Notes: a model not told the origin generated them from the sequence alone. A stretch of DNA of 64,000 nt from Chloroflexota bacterium (GCA_026390015.1 JAPLGS010000083.1:1-64000), one strand, 5' to 3'; shown: positions 1-9,521, counted from the first letter of the stretch. Translations and numbers: made by a program.

Positions 1-135
1 CATCTCAAGTATGTTGAACTAAGAAATTTGTGTTGCTCAGACTTGAACCACTTACACCGAGAACTCAATTTGGCTATTTTACGTTTGCGGCATAAGCCAG
101 GTTTGATCCAATCATTCTTGCTCTTGCTGGATTGA
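1..135 (+). mobile_element. C-terminal fragment of probable IS630-family transposase (truncated by window start)
   Basis: Frame 1 from base 1 reads HLKYVELRNLCCSDLNHLHRELNLAILRLRHKPGLIQSFLLLLD*, resembling the C-terminal tail of IS630-like DDE transposases. Confidence 0.5.
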
Positions 136-344
136 GTATCTAAAAAGTTTAGTTATCAATGAGACGCTCAGTAAGAACAAGTATAGAAATCAAGGAAATG
201 ATGTCACTCACTAAATCCGTGTCATTTGCGGATATAGTTTTTTACTGAAAATCGCAGTCTCAAAATCCAGTTGACATTGCGAGTGTTCAGGTGCATATAC
301 TGAATGCGGTCACAAACTGAGGTTTTGCCTCCCCAAACTTTTGC

Positions 345-412
345 CACAGAGACCACAGAGAGCTTTGAGGAAAACCTCATAAAATCTCGTTTTTCTCTGT
401 GCGCTTATTACC
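345..412. repeat. CTCTGTGG-type inverted repeat element
   Basis: ccacagagaccacagagagc ... tttttctctgtg; opposing CACAGAGA/TCTCTGTG arms in a region without a credible CDS. Confidence 0.45.
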
Positions 413-529
413 CTGTGGGTTTTGGCTAACAAAAAGCGTAATTTATGCCCGTGCTTGGTATAGAAAATTTTTTTTCTTTACTAGAAAATATCTTCTCCTT
501 ATAGGAGCCGAGTCCTCTCCTCGGGGAGA

Positions 530-2254
530 TTATTTCCCCAGCAGAAAATCTCCGCCCTTCAGCACTCCATTCGTGATCACCTGCACCGACTCCGCCCTCA
601 CCAACTCGTCCAGTGTAAACGACTTCAATCTCGACTGCGTGGTGCGGACGGAAGGTTCAAGAAAATCACCAAACAGCAACGACGTTTTGAACAACTGATA
701 ATACAAAAATCTGCGTGCGTTGCGTTTGAACTCAAGCGGGACATCGATCAAATCAGCCGACAAAAATTCATTCATCTTGATTCTTACAGCTCCGATCGTC
801 TGCGGAAAAAACACGATCGGATATTGCGTGAACCTGGCCTTGCCCGCGCATAACACCGCCGCGCCCATGATCGCCGCCTCCAAACCAATGGTCGAGTTAT
901 AGACCATTACAAATTTTGATCTCAGGATCAACTCATACGAACTGAGCGTTTCCCTCGGGCTGATAAAAATAACGTTCGGCTCTTTGTCAACGCTGCGGGC
1001 TGCCACCCAACCTTCGACAGTTTCGCGGCTGGATTTGCGGACTCGCAATTCGTCAGGGTGCGCGCGGATTACAAACAAGGTTTCGGGGTGCGATTGAATT
1101 TCCTCCAAGACCAGATCGAGCCAATCGAACATATCCTCAAAGACCGTGTTGGCGTGCGGCTGGCTGGTATCGAAAATCACATTCGTAAAGACAGGCACGA
1201 TCTGTTTGAAGCCCGCCGCCTTTTTCAAAAAAGACTCATCGAGTCCTTGCATGTCCGCCCAAAATTTGATGCCCGCCATCGTAAAGTCACCTTGAAAGCG
1301 CTTCGCAAGATACACATCCAGCTTTTCGTTTTGTTCAACGTTCATTTCAAAAGATTCAGGCATTGGGATCGGAGAGGCTGTCGCTTGGCCTTCGGTGAAG
1401 AACGCAGTCGCGGGTTGGAATCCCACCTCGTGTGTGATCACACGAAGGCCGCGTTTTAACGCCACGAAACGCGCCGCCGCTTCGGGGAAGAACTGCCCAT
1501 TGAAAACCAGAACAGCCCGCGGTTGAGTCTGGACGAGCAGTGCGTCAAATTTCTGCGCCACATTCCACGCCGATAAAATATATTCACGAAAAAGATAACG
1601 AGTCGATTCGTCATCATTCAGATGGTGGACTCTCAAGACCCATCTCAGCCCAGGCAGGCATAATTCACCTAAGGGCAATGTCATTGCGAGGAGTGTACTT
1701 TGCGACGAAGCAATCCCCAATTCGCTGGGAGATTGCTTCGCCCACTCGCTCCGCTCGGAACTCGCAACGACATATTTGTTTATTAATTTCCACTGAAATT
1801 TTATTAACTCTGGAACACTCAAATTTTGAATTGCCCGCTCTATTTCTTTATCTCGTTCAAATTTGAACCAGTGCGGGTTAGCACCCTTATACAACGTTCT
1901 CGATTGATACACACACGATTTACACGGCGGCTCTTTTTTAACATTGTCGCGATTCGTCCCGAGCACGCAATGACTCATGCCAGAGTCACATGCAAAATAA
2001 ACCACAGGAATTCCCTGCAAGCGGAACGCCCACGATACCAGTAGGTGAAATCCGCTGTTCCATGAGAGATCGTCAATGCCAGTGGATGCTTTGAAAAAAA
2101 TAACAGGCGCGCCATTTGGCTGCGGCTCTTTGCGGAACACTTCGCGCGCCAGAGATGCGATCTTGAAATTATTGAGCCTGCGCACAAGTCCGCGTTTGAT
2201 GCGTTGGGTGAAGAACTCTTTCATCCCATCCTTACCAATCATTATTTTTCTCAT
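530..2254 (-). CDS. Capsule/surface polysaccharide biosynthesis protein (KpsC/S-like or GT-B-like)
   Basis: 574-aa ORF; C-terminal motif VYNSTIGLEAAIMGAAVLCAG resembles capsule synthesis/CDP-glycerol transferase families. Confidence 0.6.
   Translation of the reverse strand: MRKIMIGKDGMKEFFTQRIKRGLVRRLNNFKIASLAREVFRKEPQPNGAPVIFFKASTGIDDLSWNSGFHLLVSWAFRLQGIPVVYFACDSGMSHCVLGTNRDNVKKEPPCKSCVYQSRTLYKGANPHWFKFERDKEIERAIQNLSVPELIKFQWKLINKYVVASSERSEWAKQSPSELGIASSQSTLLAMTLPLGELCLPGLRWVLRVHHLNDDESTRYLFREYILSAWNVAQKFDALLVQTQPRAVLVFNGQFFPEAAARFVALKRGLRVITHEVGFQPATAFFTEGQATASPIPMPESFEMNVEQNEKLDVYLAKRFQGDFTMAGIKFWADMQGLDESFLKKAAGFKQIVPVFTNVIFDTSQPHANTVFEDMFDWLDLVLEEIQSHPETLFVIRAHPDELRVRKSSRETVEGWVAARSVDKEPNVIFISPRETLSSYELILRSKFVMVYNSTIGLEAAIMGAAVLCAGKARFTQYPIVFFPQTIGAVRIKMNEFLSADLIDVPLEFKRNARRFLYYQLFKTSLLFGDFLEPSVRTTQSRLKSFTLDELVRAESVQVITNGVLKGGDFLLGK
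1676..1771. repeat. REP-like palindromic repeat (GAAGCAATC...GATTGCTTC) inside a CDS
   Basis: cgaagcaatccccaattcgctgggagattgcttcg flanked by attgcgagg and ctcgcaacg; in-frame within the 530-2254 ORF. Confidence 0.7.
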
Positions 2255-3095
2255 AACCGAGTCTCACTAACAAATCTCCCGCCACATCCTTGAATAATTT
2301 CTTGTGCTGCTCGGTGAAATGTTGATTCCATCCGCCTGTTTTTCCTGAACGGAAAGTGTGACTCTTCTTCGGCTGGATCGCGTCCACTAAAATGGACAGC
2401 GCCTTTTCTCGCGGAGTTGGGATTTTATAACCAGTATTTTCCACTTCGTTGAGCATGGCGTTGAGAGTCGCGTCTCGGTTATTGATCAAATCTTCAAAGC
2501 GAAGGCACATCACATTTTTTTGCCGAGAGGCATCCAGCCATTGAAACACGCCTTCATATCTTTGCTTCACGCTGACCATTTTCAAGCCATCCTGGTCAAT
2601 GCCAGTAATGGCGACGTTGAGTCGCGCGCCAAAATCAGGCAGAGAGTTATAGTAAGCGTGCATGCCATGTTCAGTGTGCATGTCGGTCGCGAAGAAGATT
2701 TGCGAGATGAGCATATCCCGCGGGTCACGATAAATAAAATAGTTGACGCGCCCTGCTTCAGTTAAGAAAGATGTGTTTTCTTTGGTCGCTTCCAAATATC
2801 CCCAGCCGATCACACCGGATGGTACACGCTTTAAATCCGCTAGGATCTCGTCCGCCATTCGTCTTCCGCCTTCATATTTTATCGTGCGGATCGGATCAGC
2901 ATCTACATAACGATACGGCATAATTTGCGTGAAGCCATTCAGAATTTGCAACAGCAAATGCGATCCGCTCTTCGGCTTGGAATTTCCAAAAATAGGCGGA
3001 GTCTCATGAAAAGAAAACCGCTTCCATCGCAAGATGGATTGGGCGGTTTTTCCTGCGGGACGTACCATGCGGCGGATTTTTTGTGTGATACTCAT
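2232..3095 (-). CDS. Sulfotransferase-domain protein
   Basis: N-terminal PKSGSHLLLQIL (PAPS 5'-phosphosulfate loop-like) and YRDPRDMLISQ motif. Confidence 0.7.
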   Translation of the reverse strand: MSITQKIRRMVRPAGKTAQSILRWKRFSFHETPPIFGNSKPKSGSHLLLQILNGFTQIMPYRYVDADPIRTIKYEGGRRMADEILADLKRVPSGVIGWGYLEATKENTSFLTEAGRVNYFIYRDPRDMLISQIFFATDMHTEHGMHAYYNSLPDFGARLNVAITGIDQDGLKMVSVKQRYEGVFQWLDASRQKNVMCLRFEDLINNRDATLNAMLNEVENTGYKIPTPREKALSILVDAIQPKKSHTFRSGKTGGWNQHFTEQHKKLFKDVAGDLLVRLGYEKNNDW

Positions 3096-3107
3096 TATTC
3101 ACAAATC

Positions 3108-3138
3108 AGCCACAGAGAACTCTGTCATCTCTGTGGCT
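3108..3138. repeat. Perfect 11-bp inverted repeat AGCCACAGAGA-N9-TCTCTGTGGCT
   Basis: Direct reading; lies between the neuB stop and the sulfotransferase start. Confidence 0.8.
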
Positions 3139-3145
3139 AATGAAT

Positions 3146-4027
3146 TTATTCGTTGATGACTCTTCTTAATTTCTTCATCGAACCCTTTTCGGATTCATAG
3201 ACTTTTTTCACGCCATCGCCCAAGCCGGCTTCGGTCACGCGGATATATTTCACCAATCGTTCAAAGCCACTCGGTTCGACAGACGCGGCCTGGTCACTGC
3301 CCCACATGGCGCGGTCCAATGTGATATGACGTTCAATGGAAGTAGCGCCGAGCGCAATGGCAACCGCTGATGGAACCAGCCCCGTTTCGTGGCCTGAATA
3401 TCCGATGGGGTTATTTGGGAATTCATTGCGAAGCGTTTCGATCATTCGGAGATTCAATTCTTCAGGTTCGCATGGATAGGTGCTGGTGCAATGCATGATG
3501 ACAAGATTATCTTCGCCAACGGAATTCACACCTTTATGAATTTGCTCCATAGTGGACATGCCTGTTGAAATAATAATGGGCTTACCCGTCTTGCGAACAT
3601 ATTTCAACAGCTTATGATCGGTGAGTGAAGCAGATGGAACTTTATAGGCGGGCGTTTCAAACTTCTCCATGAAATCAACGGAAGGCTCGTCCCAGACAGA
3701 GACCATCCAATCAATTTTCTTTTCCTTGCAATGGCGGTCGATCTCGCGATACTGCTCTTCATTGAATTCAACCTTGTAGCGATAATCCAAATAAGTAATA
3801 TAACCCCAGGGCGTCTCGCGCATTTGTTTTTGCTGGTCAAGCGGCGTGCATACATCAGGCGTACGCTTCTGGAACTTCACCGCATTCGCGCCAGCGTGAG
3901 CGGCGGCATCAATAATTTTTTTTGCAATATCCAGATCACCGTTGTGATTAATACCGACCTCTGCGATGATATAAGCGGGGTGCCCATCACCCATCATTCG
4001 ATTTCCAAATTTAATTTCACGAGCCAT
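3146..4027 (-). CDS. neuB: N-acetylneuraminate (nonulosonate) synthase, NeuB family, lacking a C-terminal SAF domain
   Basis: MAREIKFGNRMMGDGHPAYIIAEVGINHNGDLDIAKKIIDAAAHAGANAVKFQ; start chosen at MAREIK rather than the longer ORF start (4072). Confidence 0.88.
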   Translation of the reverse strand: MAREIKFGNRMMGDGHPAYIIAEVGINHNGDLDIAKKIIDAAAHAGANAVKFQKRTPDVCTPLDQQKQMRETPWGYITYLDYRYKVEFNEEQYREIDRHCKEKKIDWMVSVWDEPSVDFMEKFETPAYKVPSASLTDHKLLKYVRKTGKPIIISTGMSTMEQIHKGVNSVGEDNLVIMHCTSTYPCEPEELNLRMIETLRNEFPNNPIGYSGHETGLVPSAVAIALGATSIERHITLDRAMWGSDQAASVEPSGFERLVKYIRVTEAGLGDGVKKVYESEKGSMKKLRRVINE

Positions 4028-4029
4028 TT

Positions 4030-5265
4030 TCAATTCTCCTTTTGAGATAATTGCTTCAATACGATTTCGCACAATTCACGGATCGCGCCGTGGCCGCCCG
4101 TTTTCGTCAAAACATGATCTGCCGCGCGAAGCACTTCAGGATACGCATCCGCGACAGCCACGGACCAGCCCGCGACCTCAAAGCATGGAAGATCATTGAG
4201 ATCATTGCCTAGAAAGATGACATTCTCCGCTTTGATATTTTTCTGTTCGAGGAGTTCACGCATCACATGCCCCTTGTTTTGCAGCCCGACATTGTGAATT
4301 GCATCCACCGACATTTTTTTCGCGCGCGCCATCACAACCGGATTCGGTTCCGAAGAAAGGATCATCAACTCGATTCCTTTTTCGCGCAAGGTCTTGATGT
4401 GCATACTGTCGCTGCGTGAAGCGCTGACGGATTCTTTTCCATCTTGATCGGTGATGACCAGATTATCCGTCACCACTCCATCAAAATCACAGATGATCAT
4501 TTTGATCGTCTCAGGCATGGCTCGGCGCGATTTGCCCGGCGAAACCATTTCCAATCCGCTATATACCAACGCCTCGTACTTTGCCCAATCAGGGAGCGTA
4601 TCTATATCCACAGTATATTTCGGGTCAATTAATAATGGGTAGATGACGTCACCGGTCAATGATTTTTTTTGTGTGATGGTCGATACACGGATCGCGTCAA
4701 TGTGACCGGTCTGCCAATATACAGGCGGCAGAATTTGGCGCGGCGCGTTATAAGGTTCATCAATCCCAGCCACTTCAAGCAGTGGTTGCAATGGTTTTGA
4801 ATCACCATTGAAGCGCCACATCTTAAACGGATTCTGTGCGGCAGGCACAACGCCGCGCACGCAGTCTGCGTCAGCGTGATTCGCTAAAACACGAATGGCA
4901 TCATCCACCATTGTGCGCGGGCGGATGGGAGAGGTTGGGCGCAATTGAATCACAACATCCGGGCGATAGCCTTCCACGTCCGCCAGCCATTTGAGTGCAT
5001 GTTCAAAAACGGGCAAGTCTGTTGTATTATCCTGCGCAAATTCAGCAGGGCGAAGGAAGGGAGTCTCGGCGCGCCACTCATGAGCTACGGCCGCGATCTC
5101 TTCGTCATCGGTCGAGACAATGACGCGAGTCACCAGATCCGATTGTTTGGCAGCGGCGATACTCCACGCGATTAGCGGATAGCCCGCAAACAGGCGAATG
5201 TTTTTTCGCAGAATTCCTTTTGATCCGCCGCGGGCGGGGATGAGTGCGAGGATTTCAGTCATCAT
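4030..5265 (-). CDS. neuA: Acylneuraminate cytidylyltransferase fused to KdsC-like HAD phosphatase
   Basis: N-terminal ALIPARGGSKGI (cytidylyltransferase) and C-terminal IICDFDGVVTDN...GNDLNDLPCFEVAGWSVAVADA (HAD). Confidence 0.9.
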   Translation of the reverse strand: MMTEILALIPARGGSKGILRKNIRLFAGYPLIAWSIAAAKQSDLVTRVIVSTDDEEIAAVAHEWRAETPFLRPAEFAQDNTTDLPVFEHALKWLADVEGYRPDVVIQLRPTSPIRPRTMVDDAIRVLANHADADCVRGVVPAAQNPFKMWRFNGDSKPLQPLLEVAGIDEPYNAPRQILPPVYWQTGHIDAIRVSTITQKKSLTGDVIYPLLIDPKYTVDIDTLPDWAKYEALVYSGLEMVSPGKSRRAMPETIKMIICDFDGVVTDNLVITDQDGKESVSASRSDSMHIKTLREKGIELMILSSEPNPVVMARAKKMSVDAIHNVGLQNKGHVMRELLEQKNIKAENVIFLGNDLNDLPCFEVAGWSVAVADAYPEVLRAADHVLTKTGGHGAIRELCEIVLKQLSQKEN

Positions 5266-5294
5266 TAATTAGTAATTGGTAATTGGTAATTACC
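5266..5294. repeat. TAATTGGTAATTGGTAATTACC-family repeat, copy 1
   Basis: taattagtaattggtaattggtaattacc. Confidence 0.75.
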
Positions 5295-5305
5295 GTTTGC
5301 CAGTC

Positions 5306-6133
5306 CTACCACGCTGTCCATCCGCCATCAACAATGACATTGTTGCCGGTCATATATGATGAAGCATCGGATGCGAGAAATAATAGCGCGCCATTCATTT
5401 CATCCTTCTTTGCCATGCGCCCCAGTATGGTTTTTGCGGAATAGTTCTTGACGAAATATTCTTCGTGATTATTGAACACGCCGCCCGGGGTAAGCGCATT
5501 CACGCGGATCTCAGTCTCGGCGTAGTAGGCTGCGAGGTATTTGGTGAAACCCATCACGCCAGCTTTTGTCGTTGTGTAATAAACGGGTTTATAAGCCACG
5601 CGTTTGCCGTCCTTGATATAGAGACGTTGGTCGGGACCGTTGAGTCCGTATGTGGAGCAGATGTTGATGATGCTGCCCTTCTTGCCCTGAGCGATCATCG
5701 GCTTGACGCAGGCTTGAGTCATCAGAAACATTCCTGTAAGGTTGACATTCATCGCCGCGTTCCATTGCTCGAGCGGATAATCTTCAAATGCTCCCGGGGC
5801 GATGCCTTTGGTTGCGGCGTCGGGATCGAATTTGGGATCAAGCGCGGCGCAGTTGACGAGAATGTCGAGGCGACCGGCTTTTTTTATAGTTTCAGCAACC
5901 AGCTCACGGGTCGATTCAATGCGGGTTATATCCAGTTGAAAAGGGAAATTGGAGTAGCCAGAATCAGTCAACTGTTTGGATGTTCTGTTGGCGTGGTCGA
6001 TCAACAAATCTGCGACCACTACGAACGCGCCTGCTTCAGCAAGTGTTCTGCAAAATTCCGTTCCCAACTGTCCGCCGCCGCCAGTGACGATGGCGACTTT
6101 ATCTTTTAAACTGAATTTATCAAAAATTGTCAT
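5306..6133 (-). CDS. SDR-family oxidoreductase
   Basis: VAIVTGGGGQLGTEFCRTLAEAGA; YYTTTKAGVMGFTKYLA (YxxxK). Confidence 0.88.
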   Translation of the reverse strand: MTIFDKFSLKDKVAIVTGGGGQLGTEFCRTLAEAGAFVVVADLLIDHANRTSKQLTDSGYSNFPFQLDITRIESTRELVAETIKKAGRLDILVNCAALDPKFDPDAATKGIAPGAFEDYPLEQWNAAMNVNLTGMFLMTQACVKPMIAQGKKGSIINICSTYGLNGPDQRLYIKDGKRVAYKPVYYTTTKAGVMGFTKYLAAYYAETEIRVNALTPGGVFNNHEEYFVKNYSAKTILGRMAKKDEMNGALLFLASDASSYMTGNNVIVDGGWTAW

Positions 6134-6142
6134 TTGATTTCC

Positions 6143-7732
6143 TTATGGATAAGCCGAGTAGATCTTATTGCCGCGAGAGTCGTGGGCAAGATACAGGCCC
6201 TGAGATAATTGAAGATAGATCGTTTGTATATCATCTGACTCGGCGCCAAATTTGAACAACGCGAGAACAGCATTCCCCGATGATACATCATTATGGAGAG
6301 CGACCACACCTTCGGCATAACCTTCACGCGGAAGGTCAGTGACCGGGTCTAAGAGGTCGGGCAAAACATAGCTGGGTCGATCTGCATAAAGATAAACGGG
6401 ACCGGGCTGATTGGTATAAACACGCGTGTCTTTGGGCAGGCTGCGCAAAAATGTCATCGCCTCAGAATCATACCATTGGAAGGATGCATATCCCAACCCG
6501 CCTTTGTGAAGCATTGTCACCGTATTGGATGTAGCATAGATCGAGATCGTAAAAACGAGGAGCGCAATAACAACAACCAGACTCCGCCAGAAAATGGTTC
6601 GCTTCTGCCATAACCAAGATCCAATATAAACAAGCAGGATAAGTAATGAAACATAAACTGGTGAAAGGATTCGCAATTTGAATTTTGTACTGGCATCAAA
6701 CAGCAGCATGGATGAAATAATGGAGGCCATATATCCGAAGACATAAAGCCCGTTCGTGAAGGATAAAATTTCCGGCAGCCTAGTTGAAGGCTGGAGAAAT
6801 TTTTTTAATCCCGTGGTTACAATCCAAACAAGCAAGCTCAAAGTAATTATTGATAAGATAAAAGCGAACAAACTTGGAATTTTGACAAATGCGCGCCGCC
6901 ACATTTCAACGGGAACAAAAAATCCTGACAGGTTATAAATACCTGTATTGATATTTTCAAGCGTGAGCGGATGCCAGATCAGCGTGCGGTTGGTGGCATT
7001 GTCCGCGACGATCTTGTTGCGAATACTCCAGCCAAGCAGGAACGGAGCGGCGCTGGCAATAAATATCGCCGCACTGATTAATCGTTTCTTCCATGTGTCG
7101 TGAAGCAGAATGATCGCGAACAGGAATGTCGCAATCAGGGCAAGCCCGGCATAACGTGTGAGATAAGCAAATGCGGCGAGAATGCCGGTGACAATTAACC
7201 AGCCCTGACCCTGCCCTCTCCCAGTGAGAACGGATGAAAGTGAAAAATATTCTGAAAAAGTTAGGAACGCGGCGAGGCTGAAAAAGATATACAGCGGTTC
7301 GCTCATCGCAACCGCGTGCGTATTGAACAACGAAACATTGACTGCGAACAACGCAGCCAACATCACACCCGCAGTTTGTGACTTGATCATGCGCCAACCG
7401 ATAATACCAAGTAAAAACGCGTTCGCGCCAAAGAGTATGGAATTAAGAAAGCGCGTACCGCGCAGGGGATCAAGCCCGCTTAAGCCGATCAATGCGAGGA
7501 TTGTGGAAAAGCCGGGGGGAAAATGTGTAACCGGTTGATTGGACGCCAGCCAGGCTTCGCGATAGCCTTGTCCGCTTAAAATACTGCGCGCGCCGGCAAC
7601 GTAAGCAATCGAGTCATCTGAAAGGCCGAGTCCCTGAGGTGTGCTGTAAAGCAATACGCTAATCGCACTCACGGTGATGAAACCAAGAGCCGCTATAAAT
7701 AAAAATTTACGCGATGAGAAAAGACGAACCAT
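6143..7732 (-). CDS. Multi-TM glycosyltransferase (GT39/ArnT-like)
   Basis: 529-aa polytopic protein; N-terminal DDSIAYVAGARSILSGQGY and FPPGFSTILALIG typical of GT-C enzymes. Confidence 0.65.
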   Translation of the reverse strand: MVRLFSSRKFLFIAALGFITVSAISVLLYSTPQGLGLSDDSIAYVAGARSILSGQGYREAWLASNQPVTHFPPGFSTILALIGLSGLDPLRGTRFLNSILFGANAFLLGIIGWRMIKSQTAGVMLAALFAVNVSLFNTHAVAMSEPLYIFFSLAAFLTFSEYFSLSSVLTGRGQGQGWLIVTGILAAFAYLTRYAGLALIATFLFAIILLHDTWKKRLISAAIFIASAAPFLLGWSIRNKIVADNATNRTLIWHPLTLENINTGIYNLSGFFVPVEMWRRAFVKIPSLFAFILSIITLSLLVWIVTTGLKKFLQPSTRLPEILSFTNGLYVFGYMASIISSMLLFDASTKFKLRILSPVYVSLLILLVYIGSWLWQKRTIFWRSLVVVIALLVFTISIYATSNTVTMLHKGGLGYASFQWYDSEAMTFLRSLPKDTRVYTNQPGPVYLYADRPSYVLPDLLDPVTDLPREGYAEGVVALHNDVSSGNAVLALFKFGAESDDIQTIYLQLSQGLYLAHDSRGNKIYSAYP

Positions 7733-7743
7733 AAAATACGTTA

Positions 7744-7788
7744 TAGATCAGAGTCCGCTGGAATTAAATTCCAGCGGACTCTGATCTA
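7744..7788. repeat. 45-bp perfect palindrome (22-bp arms, 1-nt centre)
   Basis: tagatcagagtccgctggaatt-a-aattccagcggactctgatcta between sat-cysC stop and GT39 start. Confidence 0.95.
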
Positions 7789-7793
7789 AATTT

Positions 7794-9521
7794 TTACGCC
7801 TGCTTGGCGATATAACCTTGTTCTTCAAGATACGCAACAACGATACGCGCGTTCTCTTCTGCCGAAGCACCGAAACCCTTGAGCGTGATCGCAGGTTCGA
7901 TCGGCTGTTCATACGGATCATCGACGCCGGTGAAACCCATCGGCTTGCCATCCACCATCGCCTGACGCGCTTTGGCGTATAAGCCTTTTACGTCGCGCTG
8001 TTCGCAGATTTCAACGGGAGTATCCATATAAACTTCGATGAAGTTCTCGCCGACCATCTTGCGGGCTTCTGCGCGAGTAGCACGGTACGGGCTGATAGCC
8101 GCACAAATAACCGCGCCGCTCGCGTGGACAATTTCGCCAGCCACAAATCCAATGCGGATAATATTGGTGTCACGGTCTTCCTTGCTGAAACCGAGACCTT
8201 TCGAAAGATTCGTGCGGACAACATCACCATCGAGAATGGCGATCTCACGTCCGCGCTCGAGGAGCAGCGTGGTGAGCACTTCGGTGGTGGCACTCTTGCC
8301 GGAACCGCTCAAGCCGGTGAACCAGATACAAAATCCCTGCTTGTGGCGCGGCGGATACATCTCGCGCAAAATCTCGGCGGTCTCGGGCCGTGTGAACCAT
8401 TCAGGTAACAGTCTGCCTTTTGCAAGATAATCATCGCGGACTTGTGTGCCGGAGATGTTCGCCACCTTCGCGCCTTTCGGCACATCTTTTTCTTCCACAT
8501 AACGATCTTCATCGGGAAGATAGACCAACATCTCGAACGGAACCATCTTGACGCCGAGTTCGGCTTCGTATTGCTTCATCACTTCCTGCGCATCATACGG
8601 ACCGTAGAATGGCTTGCCGCTGGAATCATTTCCCGGCCCTGCGTGATCGCGACCTACAACGAAATGATTCGCACCATGGTTGCGGCGGATGATGGCGTGC
8701 AGCAACGCTTCCTTCGGACCCGCCATACGCATCGCCAGCGGAAGCAGGCTGAGCATGGTGTCTTTCTTATCGTAGTAATTATCGACCAACGCCTTGTATG
8801 TGCGGACGCGAGTGTAGTGATCCACATCACCAGGCTTGGTCATACCGACAACCGGATGAACGATGAGTGAGCCTTTGACTTCTGCCGCGGCGCGTTTGGT
8901 GAGTTCTTCATGAATGCGATGCAGAGGATTGCGAGTCTGGAAAGCGACGACATTATCATGTCCCATTTCTTCAAGCATGGCTCGCACTTGCGCGGGAGTG
9001 TGGCGCAAATTTACAAAATCATAATACTTGGGCAGGTTGACGACTTTCAACGGGCCAGAGATACAAACCTTATTCCAGCGCGCCATTTCGGAAACCATCG
9101 GGTGCTTGGAATCGGTCGAACCATAAGCATGTGCGGCTTCGGATTCTGCGTCCCAGTGATAGACCTCATCCAGCGTGATGACTGCGATCAAGTCGAAGTT
9201 TGCGCTGCGCAATGCAAGTTCGTCGCCCACTGTCGGCAGTTCTTTGGGATCAGCTGTCAGGGTGATGGGAAGCGGGAAGAGAGTTCCATCCGCGAGACGC
9301 ATTTCCTTGAGCACGCGATCATAATCCGCTTTGCCCATGAAAGTTGTCAGCGGGGAAAATCCGCCGGTGGCGATCAATTCAAGATCGCACATATTGCGCA
9401 TGGTGATTTTTATGGAAGGCAGTTTCGCGGCGCGGGCGAGAAGTTCATCACGCTCCTTGCCTTCAACGACGAGATTGATGAGTTTGCCGCCATAAGGGGG
9501 AATTAATTTTGCTTTTGTCAT
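7794..9521 (-). CDS. sat/cysC: Bifunctional sulfate adenylyltransferase / adenylylsulfate kinase
   Basis: ATP sulfurylase motifs QTRNPLHRIHEELTKRA and GRDHAGPG; C-terminal APS kinase P-loop WFTGLSGSGKSATTEVL. Confidence 0.95.
   Translation of the reverse strand: MTKAKLIPPYGGKLINLVVEGKERDELLARAAKLPSIKITMRNMCDLELIATGGFSPLTTFMGKADYDRVLKEMRLADGTLFPLPITLTADPKELPTVGDELALRSANFDLIAVITLDEVYHWDAESEAAHAYGSTDSKHPMVSEMARWNKVCISGPLKVVNLPKYYDFVNLRHTPAQVRAMLEEMGHDNVVAFQTRNPLHRIHEELTKRAAAEVKGSLIVHPVVGMTKPGDVDHYTRVRTYKALVDNYYDKKDTMLSLLPLAMRMAGPKEALLHAIIRRNHGANHFVVGRDHAGPGNDSSGKPFYGPYDAQEVMKQYEAELGVKMVPFEMLVYLPDEDRYVEEKDVPKGAKVANISGTQVRDDYLAKGRLLPEWFTRPETAEILREMYPPRHKQGFCIWFTGLSGSGKSATTEVLTTLLLERGREIAILDGDVVRTNLSKGLGFSKEDRDTNIIRIGFVAGEIVHASGAVICAAISPYRATRAEARKMVGENFIEVYMDTPVEICEQRDVKGLYAKARQAMVDGKPMGFTGVDDPYEQPIEPAITLKGFGASAEENARIVVAYLEEQGYIAKQA

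Noticed and set aside
399-698. Plus-strand 99-aa ORF at the left end
   Set aside because: Overlaps the minus-strand capsule gene and a repeat; no recognisable domain.
5465-6109. Plus-strand 214-aa ORF opposite the SDR, and many other antisense ORFs in the supplied track (e.g. 8910-9506, 25190-25852)
   Set aside because: They lie opposite well-supported genes and have no recognisable domain; typical shadow ORFs.
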